Positions 1-17,345 of a stretch of DNA of 64,000 bases are shown here, one piece after another. Location of the stretch: the NCBI GenBank assembly GCA_965153355.1, contig OZ231126.1, forward strand, positions 85,622,001 to 85,686,000, read 5' to 3'. The position numbers and the translations under genes were made by a program. The first letter of the stretch is position 1, and each line of letters begins with the position of its first letter. The stretch is from Flaccisagitta enflata. Lineage: Eukaryota; Chaetognatha; Sagittoidea; Aphragmophora. The notes beneath the pieces were generated by a model. It was not told the origin of the DNA. It saw only the letters and a list, made by a program, of their open reading frames with translations, and did not search any database.

Positions 1-294
1 TGGTTGTGTGGTTGAGTGATGTTGAGCATTTTAGCTTATCTAGCTCATTTGGCTCAGTCCTATATTTCTCGGATTAACAGTGCAACCAATACATGCAAGT
101 GCTCTTGATTTGATCTAATAAGATTTGCAGTGACTGAAAACAAAAGCTTGGTGAAAAGTGACCAATGCTTACGACTTTTTTCCTCACGGCGACAGCCGCC
201 ATTACTGGTTTGATTATTAGAAGGTTGCGGTATAGTTATCATTTTTCCAAAATTTAATCATTATATAGATTCTTTGTAATAATTATATTTTGCT

Positions 295-430
295 TTTATA
301 ATTACAAGATTTATGTTGTATAATTTTGTCTAATTCCGGTTTCAAGATCCGCAATAGCTGTCTAATTTTGTCTAATTGTGTCTAATTTTGTCTAATTTTG
401 TCTAATTTCTATATAATTGTGTATAATTGC
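295..430. repeat. TCTAATTTTG decamer tandem repeat
   Basis: About six loosely conserved copies of TCTAATTTTG or TCTAATTGTG, interrupted by a 40-bp unrelated piece. Confidence 0.6.
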
Positions 431-507
431 CTTACCGAAACAGCAAAAAATATGATTTTGTCTGTACTGTTTATAAATTATCAGATAATATCATTCAGTT
501 CACATAT

Positions 508-748
508 TTTTTAGTCGCGTGCACGCGACTCTATGACCCACTCTGTCCGTCTGTCGGTCCGTCTGTCGGTCAGTCCCACTTAACTTTTTTTAGCTGTTTG
601 ACATCATTTTAAGTTATTTTAAGTCATTTTAAGTCATTCTAAGTCATTCTAAGTCAATTTACAATTAGTGTCTTAGTCTTTTGGTCTTTTAGTCTTTTGG
701 TCTAATGGTCTTAACAACCGCACGCGACTGTAAAGGGTTGTCCTTGTT
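508..748 (-). mobile_element. GTCG element, subfamily A
   Basis: Hairpin GTCGCGTGCACGCGAC followed by TCTATGACCC and GTCC repeats. The core includes AAGTCATTTT tandem units. The far end carries CCGCACGCGACTG, then CCTTGTT, the inverted subterminal copy. Confidence 0.7.
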
Positions 749-1505
749 TGAGTGCAACCAGGAAGCAAATATGACCAAAAAACAGCTTTTTGCGTTTTTT
801 AGCCCATATTTTTCAATTTTTTTTTAAACCAGACTAAAAATTGACCTAGAGTACTACAATTTGGCATGAAGTTGCGCATGGATGTTGAGAACTTATATGC
901 AAAATTTGGTTTTATTAGCTGAAGTTGTTTGGGCTCAGCATGCAGCAGTGCCAAAAAGCCATGGGTATCCAAGAGTTCTTAGAAATTTTGCCATTTTTTA
1001 AATATTTAAAAATATTTTTCTGTTCTTTCAGTGTTTCAGTGTTCTTTCAGTGTCCTGAAACCTTGGGGTTATGTTCATATTAATTCTGAGGTATGATTGC
1101 CACTATTGGCATCAGTGTTTTTGGTATTTTTTCAATACTACTAAAGATTTTAGAAAAGAAATAAATTTGCAAATTTTTTTTTGGGGTAGGGGTTTTGGCC
1201 GTTTTGGAAAAAATAGGGCTCAAACTTTTATGCCGTTTTTTTTTCCCGGTGGATATGGACAATTTGCATCAATATGAAAGATTTCAGGCATCTGGCTCAA
1301 AAAATTCTATTTTTTGCCCAAAAAATGAAACATAGCCTCATCTTGAAAAACAGGCCTAGACTTAGAAACGCAATATCTCCGCTTCCACTCAACGGATTTT
1401 GCTAAAATTTGGTATGCAAGTAAACAAAACATGTAGTTTCTTTCCCTTAAAGCATTAGCATTACCATTAGCTTAAACGGTGTGGCGTCAGCGCAATTTTT
1501 CCCAA
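748..1505. other. Gene-free AT-rich DNA
   Basis: Poly-T rich single-copy-like sequence. No coding signal, RNA gene or clear repeat was seen. Confidence 0.5.
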
Positions 1506-1883
1506 TTTTTAGTTGCGTGCACGCGACTCTACAACCCGCTTTGTCCGTCCGTCGGTCCGTCGGTCCGTCGGTCCGTCGGTCCGTCGGTCCGTCGGTCCGA
1601 CCGTCCGTCGGTCCGTCACGCTTTACTTTTTTATTATACTTTAAGTTATTTCTAGTCATTCTAAGTCATTCTAAGTCATTCTAAGTCATTCTAAGTCATT
1701 TTAAGTCATTCTAAGTTATTTTAAGTCACTTAAGTCAAATAGGTCAAAGTAGTCATTTCAGTCATTTTAGGTCTTTTTAAGTCATTTGAAGTTGTCTTGA
1801 ATCATTTTAAGTCATCTTGAGTCAATAAAAGTCATCTTAAGTTATTTATGTCTTGCACGCGACTTATAGGTGTTGGCCTTGTT
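1506..1883 (-). mobile_element. GTCG element A with AAGTCATTCT core
   Basis: Hairpin GTTGCGTGCACGCGAC with one unpaired base change, (GGTCCGTC)n, then about 200 bp of AAGTCATTCT tandem units, ending GCACGCGACTTATAGG and GGCCTTGTT. Confidence 0.75.
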
Positions 1884-2145
1884 TTTCAAAAAAAACCATT
1901 TCTTTAAAAGACCATGCCATTTTTTGGCCGGGTGACTCTTTCCATGTTGTTCAGCATCAAAAACTGTCTGTATGCAAATTTTGGTAACTTCCACAAATTT
2001 CGGCACATATTACCCGTGCCTTTTCCTATAGCAATACATGAACCTCAAGATTGTCCCAGCGCCCTTTCCCAAGAAACAAAGAAAGATTAATCAAATAAGA
2101 TGAGTTTTATTTATGAGGTCTGAGTTACATAAGTGAAAAACACAA

Positions 2146-2568
2146 TAACATGGTGGTTAATGAGTACATCGGTCTAATGAAGGCATTTTGGGTATGGCAC
2201 AATAGTCATGATTGCCATTTTACCCTCCAATTAGCGCCCCCTTTCATCTTGAAAATATGTAGTCATCTAGTGGTTTTCCCAATGAATGTTTCTTGACATT
2301 TCAGAATTTCAAGCAAAAGTAAAATTAAGGGATATTTTTTGCCTGTTTTCCACGTCAGCACTGAAAAAAGCACTGAAAAAAAGCTAAATCCCTCTATGAA
2401 CAACAATCATTTGCCTCCTAATTGTCTAACAAATCACTGATCAGAGGAGCAAAAAGAGGGGGGGCGTTAATTGGAGGGGGGGCGATAAATGGAAAAAATA
2501 CGGTAACATGGTGGTTAATGAGTACATCGGTCTAATGAAGGCATTTTGGGCATGGCACAATAGTCATG
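2146..2568. repeat. Direct repeat pair of about 64 bp
   Basis: The segment starting TAACATGGTGGTTAATGAG at 2146-2209 recurs almost unchanged at 2503-2568. The DNA between is unique AT-rich sequence with a G-rich patch (GGGGGGGCG) near 2460-2490. Confidence 0.7.
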
Positions 2569-2643
2569 AATGTTTATAAATTAATGAAAGATCACGACAA
2601 TACGGTACTTAAATAAATAATGCAGAACATGATATCACAAAAA

Positions 2644-2866
2644 AACAAGGCCGGATACACGGCTACCAAAGTCGCGTGTGGGTGGGCAGGGGCTGTGCGG
2701 GTGGGCAGGGGCCGTATTTGAGGTCACTAGACTATTTGGGCAGGAGCGGTGCGGTCAAAAAAGTAAAATAAATAAAAAAGTAAAATGGGGACCAACCGAC
2801 CAACCGACCGACCGACCGACGGATGGACAAAGCGGGGTGTAGAGTCGCGTAGCACGCGACTAAAAC
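2644..2866 (+). mobile_element. GTCG element A, complete
   Basis: AACAAGGCCGGATACACGGC start, subterminal AGTCGCGTGTGGG, core of GACC repeats, and end hairpin GTCGCGTAGCACGCGAC then TAAAA. Confidence 0.8.
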
Positions 2867-3673
2867 TCCTGATGCTCATTTATGGGGTTACTTCTGCTAT
2901 TTGGTCATTAGTGCTGATTTCATCCTTTTCTTTATTTCAAAAAAATTTAAATGTTTTGTTTAAGAATAAACTCGTTATCATTCTTTTACTTTAAAGGCAA
3001 CAGGTCTCCATTTCAGTTTTCTATTTTCAGTGCAGTTTTCTGTGATCGGGAAAAAAGTTGAAGTCGGTCTTTGACTTTTTGTCATATTCCAGAGAAACAG
3101 GGTTTTCATTTTCTTATGCGAAAGTTGTGGCTCTCGATCGACCAAATGGGCCCTCCAATGAAATTGATAGGGTAAGTATATTTAATAATTCTCTTTCATT
3201 TGGCGCCAAGCAGAATGCTCTACGATAAATATTTTTTGCATTATGATTTTTTAAAGATTTATTTATGAAAATTGTGAATTGAATTTTTTTCGATTTTTTA
3301 TGATTTTGAGGAGGATCAAAAAAGGAATGTATTTATGTTTGTTTGAGCATGCAAATACAAGAAAACATGTTTATGAGCATAGCTGCTCATCTCTGAGGGT
3401 GTTTTACTACTCGACTCAAAAAAAAAGCCGCACCCTATTTTGAGTTGATGTATAAGAAAAAAGAATTATCTGAAAATTTTTCTGTTAAAGTGATTTGAAA
3501 GATTTTTGAATTTTCTTTCATTCTAGACCAATCCCAGATCTGTATCTCAAACGGTTCAGGAGCTAGAGCTCTGCAAAGAAAAGCACTATTTTGATAAAAT
3601 GCACTTTTTTCATAGGGATTGCAAAATTGAAATAGGCAACATTTTTACTTAAACTAATGCCATTTTTAAACGA

Positions 3674-5252
3674 AACAAGGCCAACACCTATAAGTCGTGT
3701 GCAGGACAAAAATAACTGAAATGACCTGACACCTTAATGTATCTTTTTATCAAAAATCAGACTTAAACCAGACTTAAACCAGACTCAAACCAGACCCAAA
3801 CCAGCTTCAAACCAGACTCAAACCAGACTCAAACCAGACTCAAACCAGACTCAAACCAGACTCAAACAAGACTCAAACCAGAATTAAACCAAACCTAAGC
3901 CAGACCTAAACCAGACATAAACCAGACTTGAACCAGACTTAAACCAGCAGACTTAAAACAGCAGACTTAAACCAGCAGACTGAAACCAGCAGACTTTAAC
4001 CAGCAGACTTAAACCAGCAGACTTAAACCAGCAGACTTAAACCAGCAGACTTAAACCAGCCAGTTAAAACCAGCCAGTTAAAACCAGCCAACTAAAACCA
4101 GCCAACTAAAATCAGCCAACTAAAACCAGCCAACTAAAACCAGCCGACTAAAACCAGCTGACTTAACCAGCAGACCTAAACCAGCAGACCTAAATCAGCC
4201 AACTTAAACCAGCCAACCTAAATCACCCAACTTAAACCAACTTAAACCAGCAGCCTTAAACCAACCAACTTAAACCAGCGGACTTAAACCAGAGGACTTA
4301 AATCAGCGGACTTTTACCAGCAGACTTAAACCAGCAGACTTAAACCAGCAGACTGAGACCAGCAGACTTGAAATGACATAAATGACCAAAACATACCAAA
4401 AAACTTAAATGACTAAAAAACAAAAAAACAAAAAAAACAAAAACAAAAACAAAAACAAAAAAAAACAAAAAAAAACGAAAAACCAAAAAACTCAAAACCA
4501 AATAACCAAAAAAACAAAAAACCAAAAAACCGAAAAACCAAAAAACCAAAAAACCAAAAAACCAAAAAAACCAAAAAACCAAAAACCAAAAAACCAAAAA
4601 ACATAAAAGACCAAAACATACCAAAAAAACATGTTGAATGACCAAAAATGACCTGAAATGTTTCAAAATGACTTAAAATGACTTAAAACTATTTTAAATG
4701 CCCAAAAACGACACAAATGACTTAAATGAACAAAGTGACGTAAACGATCAAAAATGACAAAAATGACTAAAAGCAACCAAAAATGACCAAAAGCAATCAA
4801 ATATGACCAAAAACAACAAAAAAATGACTCAAAATAACTCCAGATGACCCAAATAGACCAAAAACGACGCAAAAAAGCAAAGTGTCACTTAAAACCACAA
4901 AAGCCAAAAAGTAACTTAGAATGACTTAGAATGACTTATAATGACTTAGAATGACTTGTAATGACTTATAATGACTTAAAATAACTTAGAATGACTGAGA
5001 TTGACTTAAAATGACTTATAAAAACATAAAATGATAAAAAATGACAAAAATAACAAAAAATGACAAAATGACTTAATTGACTAAAATCAACAGAAAATGA
5101 CTGGAAATGACTTAGAATGACTTAAAATGACTTAAAATGACATGAAATACCCTAAAATGACGTAAAACGACGAAAAAAAGCAAAGTGTTACCGACCGACA
5201 GACCGACCGACCGACAGAGCGGGTTATAGAGTCGCGTGCACGCGACTAAAAA
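3674..5252 (+). mobile_element. Long GTCG element A with minisatellite core
   Basis: Begins AACAAGGCCAACACCTATAAG with subterminal GTCGTGTGCAGG and ends in GTCGCGTGCACGCGAC, TAAAAA. The 1.58 kb interior has CAGACTTAAAC units (about 3760-4370), an A-rich CAAAAAAC tract (4400-4620) and AATGACTTA units. The same flanks occur uninterrupted at about 17030-17240, an empty site. Confidence 0.8.
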
Positions 5253-5989
5253 GATAGCAATACCAGATTGGAGCCAAATGAAAGAACTTTTCAAGAGCTT
5301 TCTAATGGTCTGAGATTTTGATTAGTTTTTTTGAAATTTAGTATGACAATTTGTCATTTAAAAGTGCGGCTTTTTTATTGAGTCGAGTAGTAGTTCATTT
5401 AGCTCAGTTTCCTTTTTTTATTTTAAATCTGATAAATAAATAGATATTTTGATACATGTTTAAGAACACTCAAAAAAAAAATTTCGAAATCTAATAATTA
5501 TCATGAAAATTATATCTAAAGGGTCGATTATTATACTTGCGATTTTATATAATTATTACATTCATCCCCAAGGCGATTTTCAGCGAAATTATACAGAATT
5601 ATACCGGCACTTCCAAAAACATGGAAAAAAAAACAAGTGGAGAAACATAGCAACAACGGGAATGACATAGGGGAGGTTATTGGAGTTGATGAATCTATTC
5701 TTTTGAAATATAAAAAGCACATTAACAAAAAATATAACAATTATACAAAAAGCACGACCACTAGTTTCCTCTTAAAAGGTTGTGCGGCCTTTTTTACCAC
5801 TGGGAAAGTTTCAGGTTGGCTTGCAGTGCATGTGTCGAGAGAAAAATATTTTTTTTTTCAAAAATCAAAAAAATCGTGTACATATATAACTATTATAATT
5901 GGCAAAAAACATAAAAAAATGCCTCTGAGAAAAAAAAAAAGTTTTTCAATTATATATTTATTATATTGGCGAAAAAATGGCTTTTTTTA

Positions 5990-7085
5990 AAAAGTTAAAG
6001 TTTCCTCAAATATAACAGTTTTATTGATGAAACTCTGAAATTTTTTTTGGGCCGGGCGGTCGGTAAAAGTTTTTCAGAATATAACTGTTATATCATATAT
6101 ATATCATTTGCATAAAGTAGCTCAGAACATTTTGCCTAATATCTTGCTCTTTTCTTTAAAGTTTATAATGAAACTTTATACACATGTTAAGTTGACATAG
6201 GGAATTAGCTCAATGATGTTATCTTATGATTTATCCAACATATGTAGTTATTATGTGATATTTACTGTATTACTGCCTGTAGACCATTCCAGTTCAAAAT
6301 GTTGAATATAAGAAATAGAAAAAATCCATAAGTACGCTATCTGGCCCAGTATAATCCACGACGATCTGCCGATAGCTTTAGACAGACTTGCTCTGTATGC
6401 TTAGTCTTGTTCTATAAATGTTTGCGAACTTTATAGGAAAAGACTTAAGCTAAAGATGCTTAGTCTGAATCTATAAAAGTTCTCACTTTTGATGAGAACT
6501 TTATAGAAAATCAAAAAAGCAAGATATCAGGTAAAACGACATTATGCAAATGAGGGGGGAAATATAATCATTATATAAATCAAATATAATTGTTATACCT
6601 AAAAATATAATTATTATATGCATAAGACTTTGTCTAACTGTTATATTGCGCAAATATAATACTGTATAATTTTGGTAAATCTGACCCTCCAGGGCTGTAT
6701 AACTTTGTATAATTTTTTATAATTCAGTATAATTTCAGTATAATTCTGTATAATTGGAAAAAAATTAGGGCCCAAGTATGATAATCGACCCACTAGATAT
6801 AATTTATTAGACAAAGTTATACCTGAAAATTTTTTTTTTGAGTGAAAGCAGAAACAAAAACGCATATCAGTGAGCATAACTGCTTATCTGTGAGGGTGTT
6901 TTTAAGCATTTTAGCTCACTTAGCTCATTTAGCTCAGTCTTCTTTTTTTCTGATTCTTAATGGGATAAATAAATGTTTTGATGGGAGCATGTAAAACAAG
7001 AAAGCATATCAGTGAGCATAGCTGATTGTCTGGTTGAGTGATTTTGAGAATTTTAGCTCATCTAGCTCATTTGGCTCAGTCCTAT
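5990..7085. other. AT-rich DNA with TATAATTAT motifs
   Basis: Many ATATAATTATTATA and GTATAATT short repeats, plus two copies (about 6870-6935 and 6995-7080) of a segment containing AGCTCATTTAGCTCAGTC that also lies at 20-60. No gene seen. Confidence 0.5.
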
Positions 7086-7271
7086 TTCTAGTCGCGGACA
7101 AGCGACTCTATAAGAGGCTTTGTCCATCCGTACGTCCGTCCGTTGGTCGGTTGGTTGGTTGGTTGGTTGGTCGGTCGGTCCGTGGTGATCGAGTTTGAAA
7201 GTGTGAAAACGCGCATTTCCGCCCCTGCCCACCCGTCCGCGACTGGTATTGGCCATGTATCCAGCCTTGTT
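7086..7271 (-). mobile_element. GTCG element A
   Basis: Hairpin GTCGCGGACAAGCGAC, TCTATAAGAGGCTTTGTCC, GGTT-rich core, GTCCGCGACTGG and GCCTTGTT at the other end. Confidence 0.75.
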
Positions 7272-7439
7272 GTCTGATTTTCAGTGCAATCAATACATAC
7301 AATTGCTCTTGGCTGATTCCAAGTTTCGTCATGCGCGCGAGAAACCCTGACTCTCCGCCATTGTAGAAGTGTCATTGCTTCTTCTGCTGAATTGCATAAG
7401 GTCACAAAGGTTGGGTGACATACCTAACTATCTGGTCTG

Positions 7440-8845
7440 CCATACTAAACCAATATTTGCCACACCGACTGCCCCTATGGGGTCCAAAACGGGGGTAGAA
7501 GGGTCTATTAAGGCCTGTCCCGATTCTGTCCCTGCAAGCAAAACGCAAGTTTAACCAATCAAAAAATGTCAATGGGGGTCATCCAATAGCTTGTAAGCAA
7601 TCACTATCAATCCATTGATATGTGTAGAAAGTTTGAATTCAATATTTCAACTGTAAGATGACAAAAAATGAATTTGAATCATGATACTCTTCCCCTTTAT
7701 TTTTCTGTCATTTTTTTCTAAAAATGAGTTAGGTAGAAAGTTTTTTTCGTAGGCCTATCTTTACTCAAACATTAAGCATTTTTTCTTTTTCCATTGTATT
7801 AAGGACTAGTTGGAGGACCTTTCCTCCAATTTTCAAGGATTTTTTCCATTCTATTCAAAAGAAATAAGCATTTTCCTGGAGCGTTACAATTCAGAGGTGC
7901 TCCTTGTTGTAGCTGTCACACTTGTGTCACACTATGATTCATACTATGCCACGGCATAGTAACATAGTGACGAAAAATTCATCTTCATGATGGGAAAGAA
8001 AATCAAATTCTGTACTTGCACCTAAAATTTCAACTCCTAACTCCAAATCGTTTGGTCACAGTGAAATTTCAAAGATGATCACTACAAAAAAAAGAATTGA
8101 ATTGTAACGCTCGCCGACCAAGCTTCGTAGTTAATTCTTTGTTTCCACACAGCGCTTCTCACACAAATGCGTGATGCTTTTAAGTTTTATTTTGGTAAAA
8201 TTTCACAAAATTCAAATTTGCATATCTCAGGAACTATTTGAGTTAGCCCAATGAAATTTTGCATGGTTGGTATCTGGATCAAGAGACTCCCTTGCCTAAA
8301 TTCTGATGCGACCTAGAGAATGTTGAGCAGTCCAACCAGACCAACCAGCCTACCAGATAAAAAAATGAAAAAATGGTATAACTTCTAAAATAATTGACCG
8401 ATCTGGTCGAAATTTTGCATGAAGCTTCCTTTAAAGATTCCTCGTCACTGGCATAAAAAAGAGCATGGGGAAATTTTTTTTCTTCCAATAGCCCACCCAG
8501 CCAGAAATGCTACTTATACAGATTTTTTTAAAAAACTAAAAAAATTCAAAAAAATTTCAGAAACATGATCACACATGTTTGCTTGAACGTTATCAATAAG
8601 AATTTTACTGTCATATTGATTTCGTGATTGTATTTAGCTAAATTTTCTAGTAATAAAAATGCCAACAATATCTATTTAAGCCTAATTTGCATGAAAAATG
8701 AGCTTACTTAAGAAAATCCAAGTATGGGTTCATATCTAAGAATAGGTGAGCTACATGATGACATATGGTTTTGTTCAATTTTCAAACATGTGAAATTGAC
8801 GAATTTCATCCCGTCCATGGTCGGCTTAGCGTGACACTAGTCTCT
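7440..8845. repeat. Dispersed 1.4 kb repeat, copy 1
   Basis: Shares long stretches with 49330-50745 in the same orientation, for example CACACAGCGCTTC and the run around TGATCACACATGTTTGC. No open frame of note; both copies look like decayed non-coding elements. Confidence 0.7.
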
Positions 8846-8956
8846 TGATTTGATCTAATAGAAAAAAAAGATTTGCAGTGACTAAAAACAAAAGCTTGGT
8901 GAAAAGTGATCAATGCTTACGACTTTTTTCCTCACGGCGACAGCCGCCATTACTGG
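8843..8956 (-). repeat. Short dispersed repeat with ATGGCGGCTGTCGCC
   Basis: About 110 bp nearly identical to 95-215. Its core, a minus-strand GGCGGC..CGCC block followed by GGAAAAAAGTCGTAAG, also occurs degenerately near 23690-23735 and 35426-35465. Function unknown. Confidence 0.55.
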
Positions 8957-9324
8957 TAAGCATTAACTTTTTGTTTGTTTTTGTACTTTTGCCCGCAGAA
9001 TCAAGAGGTGTATAAAAACAAATGAGATGCTACATTTTGACATAATGTGTTTGTTTTGGTTTTGTTTTCAAGGCGAGAAGGCGAATCGACTGAGACCCAA
9101 AATTGAGAGGCTCGCGGTCGGAACCTGAGCGATGAAAAAAAGTGCAATCTTTTTAAGATTGATCTATACGCATGCTTTTTCTCCAAAGAATTTACAGTAT
9201 CAGTCTCACTGTCCGTCGGCTGGTCTGTCGGTAACGCATTCTTCCGACGATCCAAACGGCGCACCTACTTGGCCTTCTTGGCCTCGTTCTTTCTTCAGTC
9301 TAATTTTGAATTCATTTTTTAATT

Positions 9325-9455
<131 letters not shown>

Positions 9456-9652
9456 TCTTTGTTTCTCACTCCTACCGCCAGCCCGACTGCAACAAGGCAC
9501 GTGACGGCGACAGTCTTTAAAGTGTGTTGGACGCTTAAGGCATCTTGACATGATCTAAACAATGATGGAAAGAAAACGTGGCGGTTTAGACTAAAGTTTC
9601 ACACATCTTCATAACGACTGGGAGCTAAGACGTATACATTCAAGGCTCTTAC

Positions 9653-14151
<4,499 letters not shown>

Positions 14152-14154
14152 CTG

Positions 14155-14845
14155 AAACACACATTTGGAGAAAACTGGGTTATGTGACACACCATGGAGA
14201 AAACTGAGCTGTGTGAAACAAATTCTGAGAAACTTAGGCTGTGTGACTTACATTCGAAGAAATCTTGGTTGTGTGACACACAATAGAGAAAACTGGGCTG
14301 TGTGACACACAGTGGAGAGAAATAGGCTGTGTGACACACATTTGGAGTCAACTGGGCTGTGTGACACATATCCAAAGAAAACTGGGTTGTGTGACACACA
14401 ATGGAGAAAACTAGGTTGTGTGATATACATTCAGAGAAAGCTGGGCTGTGTGACACACATTTTGAGAAAACTGGGTTGTGTAACACACAATGTAGAAAAT
14501 TGGGTTATGTGACATACATTTGGAGTAAACTGGGTTGTGTGACATACCATAAAGAAACCTAGGCTGTGTGACACACATTTGGAGAAAACTGGGTTCTGTG
14601 ACACACAATGGAGAAAACTAGTCTGTTTGACACACATTTGGAGAAAACTGGGCTGTGTGACACATATTTGGAAAAACCTAGGCTGTTTGACACATATTCG
14701 GAGAAAACTGGGTTGTGTGACACACAATGGAGAAAAGTGGGCTGTGTGACACACATTTGGAGATAACTGGGTTATGTGACACACAATGGAGAAAATGGGG
14801 CTGTGTGACACACATTCGGAGAAAACTTGGTTGCGTGACACACGA
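14155..14845. repeat. 30-bp minisatellite, about 23 copies
   Basis: Consensus GAGAAAACTGGGCTGTGTGA plus CACACATTTG, alternating with a CACACAATGG version. The unit length is a multiple of three, so several frames stay open as Cys/His/Phe-rich repeats; no splice or start context supports translation. It begins 4 bp upstream of the first tetraspanin-like exon. Confidence 0.9.
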
Positions 14846-15129
14846 ACGAAGGTATGAACGGACGGATGGAGAAAATCTGAATATCTAGTGTTCCACTATC
14901 GTGGAACACAATCAGTACATCGTTGCGTCATCTAACCGCTCAAGTGTCACAAATTGCAAATAAAGACGCGATAGCCTTTTTCCAGCTGTGGCAACGAATA
15001 TCCAAACTCCCGCTGCGCCAAATACAAAATCTTGATTTTTTTTCCGATTTTTACGTGCCTTTTTTTCTTTCGATTTTATTTGATTCCATGTTTCCTCACC
15101 CGTAGCGTCTTAACGACATGTTGAATATC

Positions 15130-15317
15130 TTTTTAGTCGCGGACACGCGACTCTACACTTTGCCGTGTCGGTCGGTTGGTAGGTCGGTCGGTCGGTCGGT
15201 CGGTCGGTCGGTCGGTCGGTCGGTCGGTAGGTCACATTTTTGAATTCCGAGCGGTTTTTGCATTACTGCTCCTGCCCAACCGTCCGCGACTGGATTGCCG
15301 TGTATCCGGCCTTGTTT
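15130..15317 (-). mobile_element. GTCG element A, complete
   Basis: Hairpin GTCGCGGACACGCGAC, a perfect (GGTC)n core of about 50 bp, GAGCGGTTTTTGCATTACTG, GTCCGCGACTGG, CCGGCCTTGTT. A good reference copy. Confidence 0.85.
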
Positions 15318-15359
15318 CTTTCACTTTTCCTTTTTTGTCACATGCTACGTAAATCTGAA

Positions 15360-15539
15360 ACCCACTATGTCGGTTGGTCGGTCAATCGATTGGTCTGTCC
15401 GTCTGTTGGTAACATTTAGCATTTTCGGGCCGTCTAAGCGTCACTGCGCCCGCAAAAATGTTTGCTAAGCGTTTTTTATCACTACTCCTGCCCATCCGCA
15501 CGCGACTTCGACAAGGGTAGCCGCTTATGTTGCCTTGTT
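15360..15539 (-). mobile_element. GTCG element A, degenerate
   Basis: The hairpin end is destroyed; GGTCGG core, then CGCACGCGACTTCG, GGGTAGCCG and GCCTTGTT remain. Confidence 0.55.
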
Positions 15540-15579
15540 CATTTCAAAATCAAATCAGCAAAATCAGTAGCGACATTTG

Positions 15580-15692
<113 letters not shown>

Positions 15693-15994
15693 CCGCATTC
15701 TGCAATCATCCCCTTGTGTTTATTCTGCTTGTTCGCACTTTATTTGCTCATTGAGATCAGTTACACTATTGCTTGTTGGATAGTATGGAAAATCATGATG
15801 TTAGGAATACTTTGTTTTTTTTTTATTACTGTCGATATGGTTAAAGTGTATCCACTATATGATGTTAGGAATATTTTGTTTTATTCATCACTGTCGATAT
15901 GGATAAAGTGTATCCACTACTAGAACGTTTCAATTTGATCTGAATCTGAAGGTTTTTTTTTCTTTTTCTTTTTTTGCATAAATCATAAACTTGG

Positions 15995-16540
15995 ACGGAT
16001 GAGTAGATGTCGTCAGACTTGGAATACAGAACATTACAAAGATAAATAGCGATGAGAGTGATATTTGGAATATGAACCAGCGGACGCTTATTGCTCAGGT
16101 GTTGATTACTATGAAACACATTTCCATGTTTTACGCAAAAGTAGCAACTTTTTGAGAAATTTTTAGGAACATTGTTTAAAATAAATTTACAAGCAAACTT
16201 TTCCACAGCATGCTCTGTAAGAATATCGCTGGTCTAGCGGTTGCTAAGGAGCATCACAGGGCTGTCACACAGCCATGCTCCCCTGAATAGCTAAAAGAGA
16301 ATATTCTTACAGAACATACTATGAAAAGTATGGCAAATTGTATTTTAAACAATGTTCTAAAAGCTATATTGCATACTTTAGCGTGAATACATAAAAATGT
16401 GTTTCCATAGTAACCAACACCCATGGGCAACAAAGCATCCTTTTATTAGTCTATATTCCAAATATCAGTCTCTTAAGTAAATTTGTCTTCCTGTAATGAA
16501 TTCCCCCGTATTTCCAAGTCTAGACGACATCTACTGTACA
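15995..16540. repeat. Foldback element with TAGATGTCGTC ends
   Basis: Two arms of about 240 bp are diverged inverted repeats around a centre at 16238-16283 (GGAGCAT...ATGCTCC). Ends carry TAGATGTCGTCTAGACTTGG, a motif shared with 54122-54153 and 55380-55412. No coding capacity. Confidence 0.7.
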
Positions 16541-16587
16541 TTCCACAAAACCATGTCATTCGACTTTAGAAATTGTTTTATTTCATA

Positions 16588-16884
16588 TTTTTGTTGCGTC
16601 CGTCAGGAACGCATCTCTATAAGAGGGTCTGTCCGTCCGTCCGTCCGTCGGTGCGTCCGTCTGTCCGTCCGTCCGTCCGTCGGTCTGTTATGCCTGTGCA
16701 AAACCCGCGTTTCTCGGCTGTTTTTGGCCACTGTGAGATCCTACACTGAAACAAATGATCAACCAACATGTTTTGAGGGTCTTTTCACCTGTCTGTTTGT
16801 CCATCTGTCTCTCTATACATATGTGACATGATCAATACACGCTGAGACACAGCCCGGACGCATCGTTGCCCGGTCGGGCTTGTT
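16588..16884 (-). mobile_element. GTCG element, subfamily D
   Basis: The hairpin region is degenerate (GTTGCGTCC..GGAACGCATC), then TCTATAAGAGGGTCTGTCC and GTCC core. The other end reads AACAAGCCCGACCGGGCAA and GATGCGTCCGGG, as in 55444-55714. Confidence 0.65.
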
Positions 16885-17029
16885 GTTAGTTAATTTTGAT
16901 AAACATCGATTTTTTCCAAGATAGTATACTATACGAATTAAAAAAAAAGACGCACTTTTGAATGGTTGATTGTGCAATTGACAATCAAAAAAACTAATTA
17001 AAATCATAGACCATTTTGAAGCCCTTGAA

Positions 17030-17240
17030 AAACTCTTTCATTTGGCGCCAATCTGGTATCTCTATCTTTTTTTGTTTAGAAATGGCATTAGTTTGAGTAA
17101 AAATATTGCCAAATTTGTTTTTGCAGTTCCTTTAAAAAAGATGCAATTCACCAAAATGGTGTTTCACTTTAGAGAGCTCTAGCTCCTAAACCGTTAAAGA
17201 TACAGATCTGGGATTGGTCTAGAATGAAAGATAATTTGAA
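17030..17240. repeat. Dispersed repeat, unoccupied copy
   Basis: Inverted copy of the DNA flanking the long element at 3674-5252. Read on the minus strand it runs from GCCAAATGAAAGAG and ATACCAGATTGG through AAACTAATGCC without interruption, linking the two flanks seen at 3640-3673 and 5253-5290. Confidence 0.7.
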
Positions 17241-17279
17241 AATCTTTAAAATAACTTTCTCTAATAAATTTTCTTAACA

Positions 17280-17345
17280 ATTTTGCCCGGTCGGGCTTGT
17301 TGTTAGTTAATTTTGATAAACATCGATTTTTTCCAAGATAGTATA
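17280..17345 (-). repeat. Duplicate of the D-element end and its flank
   Basis: About 62 bp (GCCCGGTCGGGCTTGTTG through CCAAGATAGTATA) repeat 16864-16925, so 18 bp of the D element and its flank were copied together. Confidence 0.7.
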
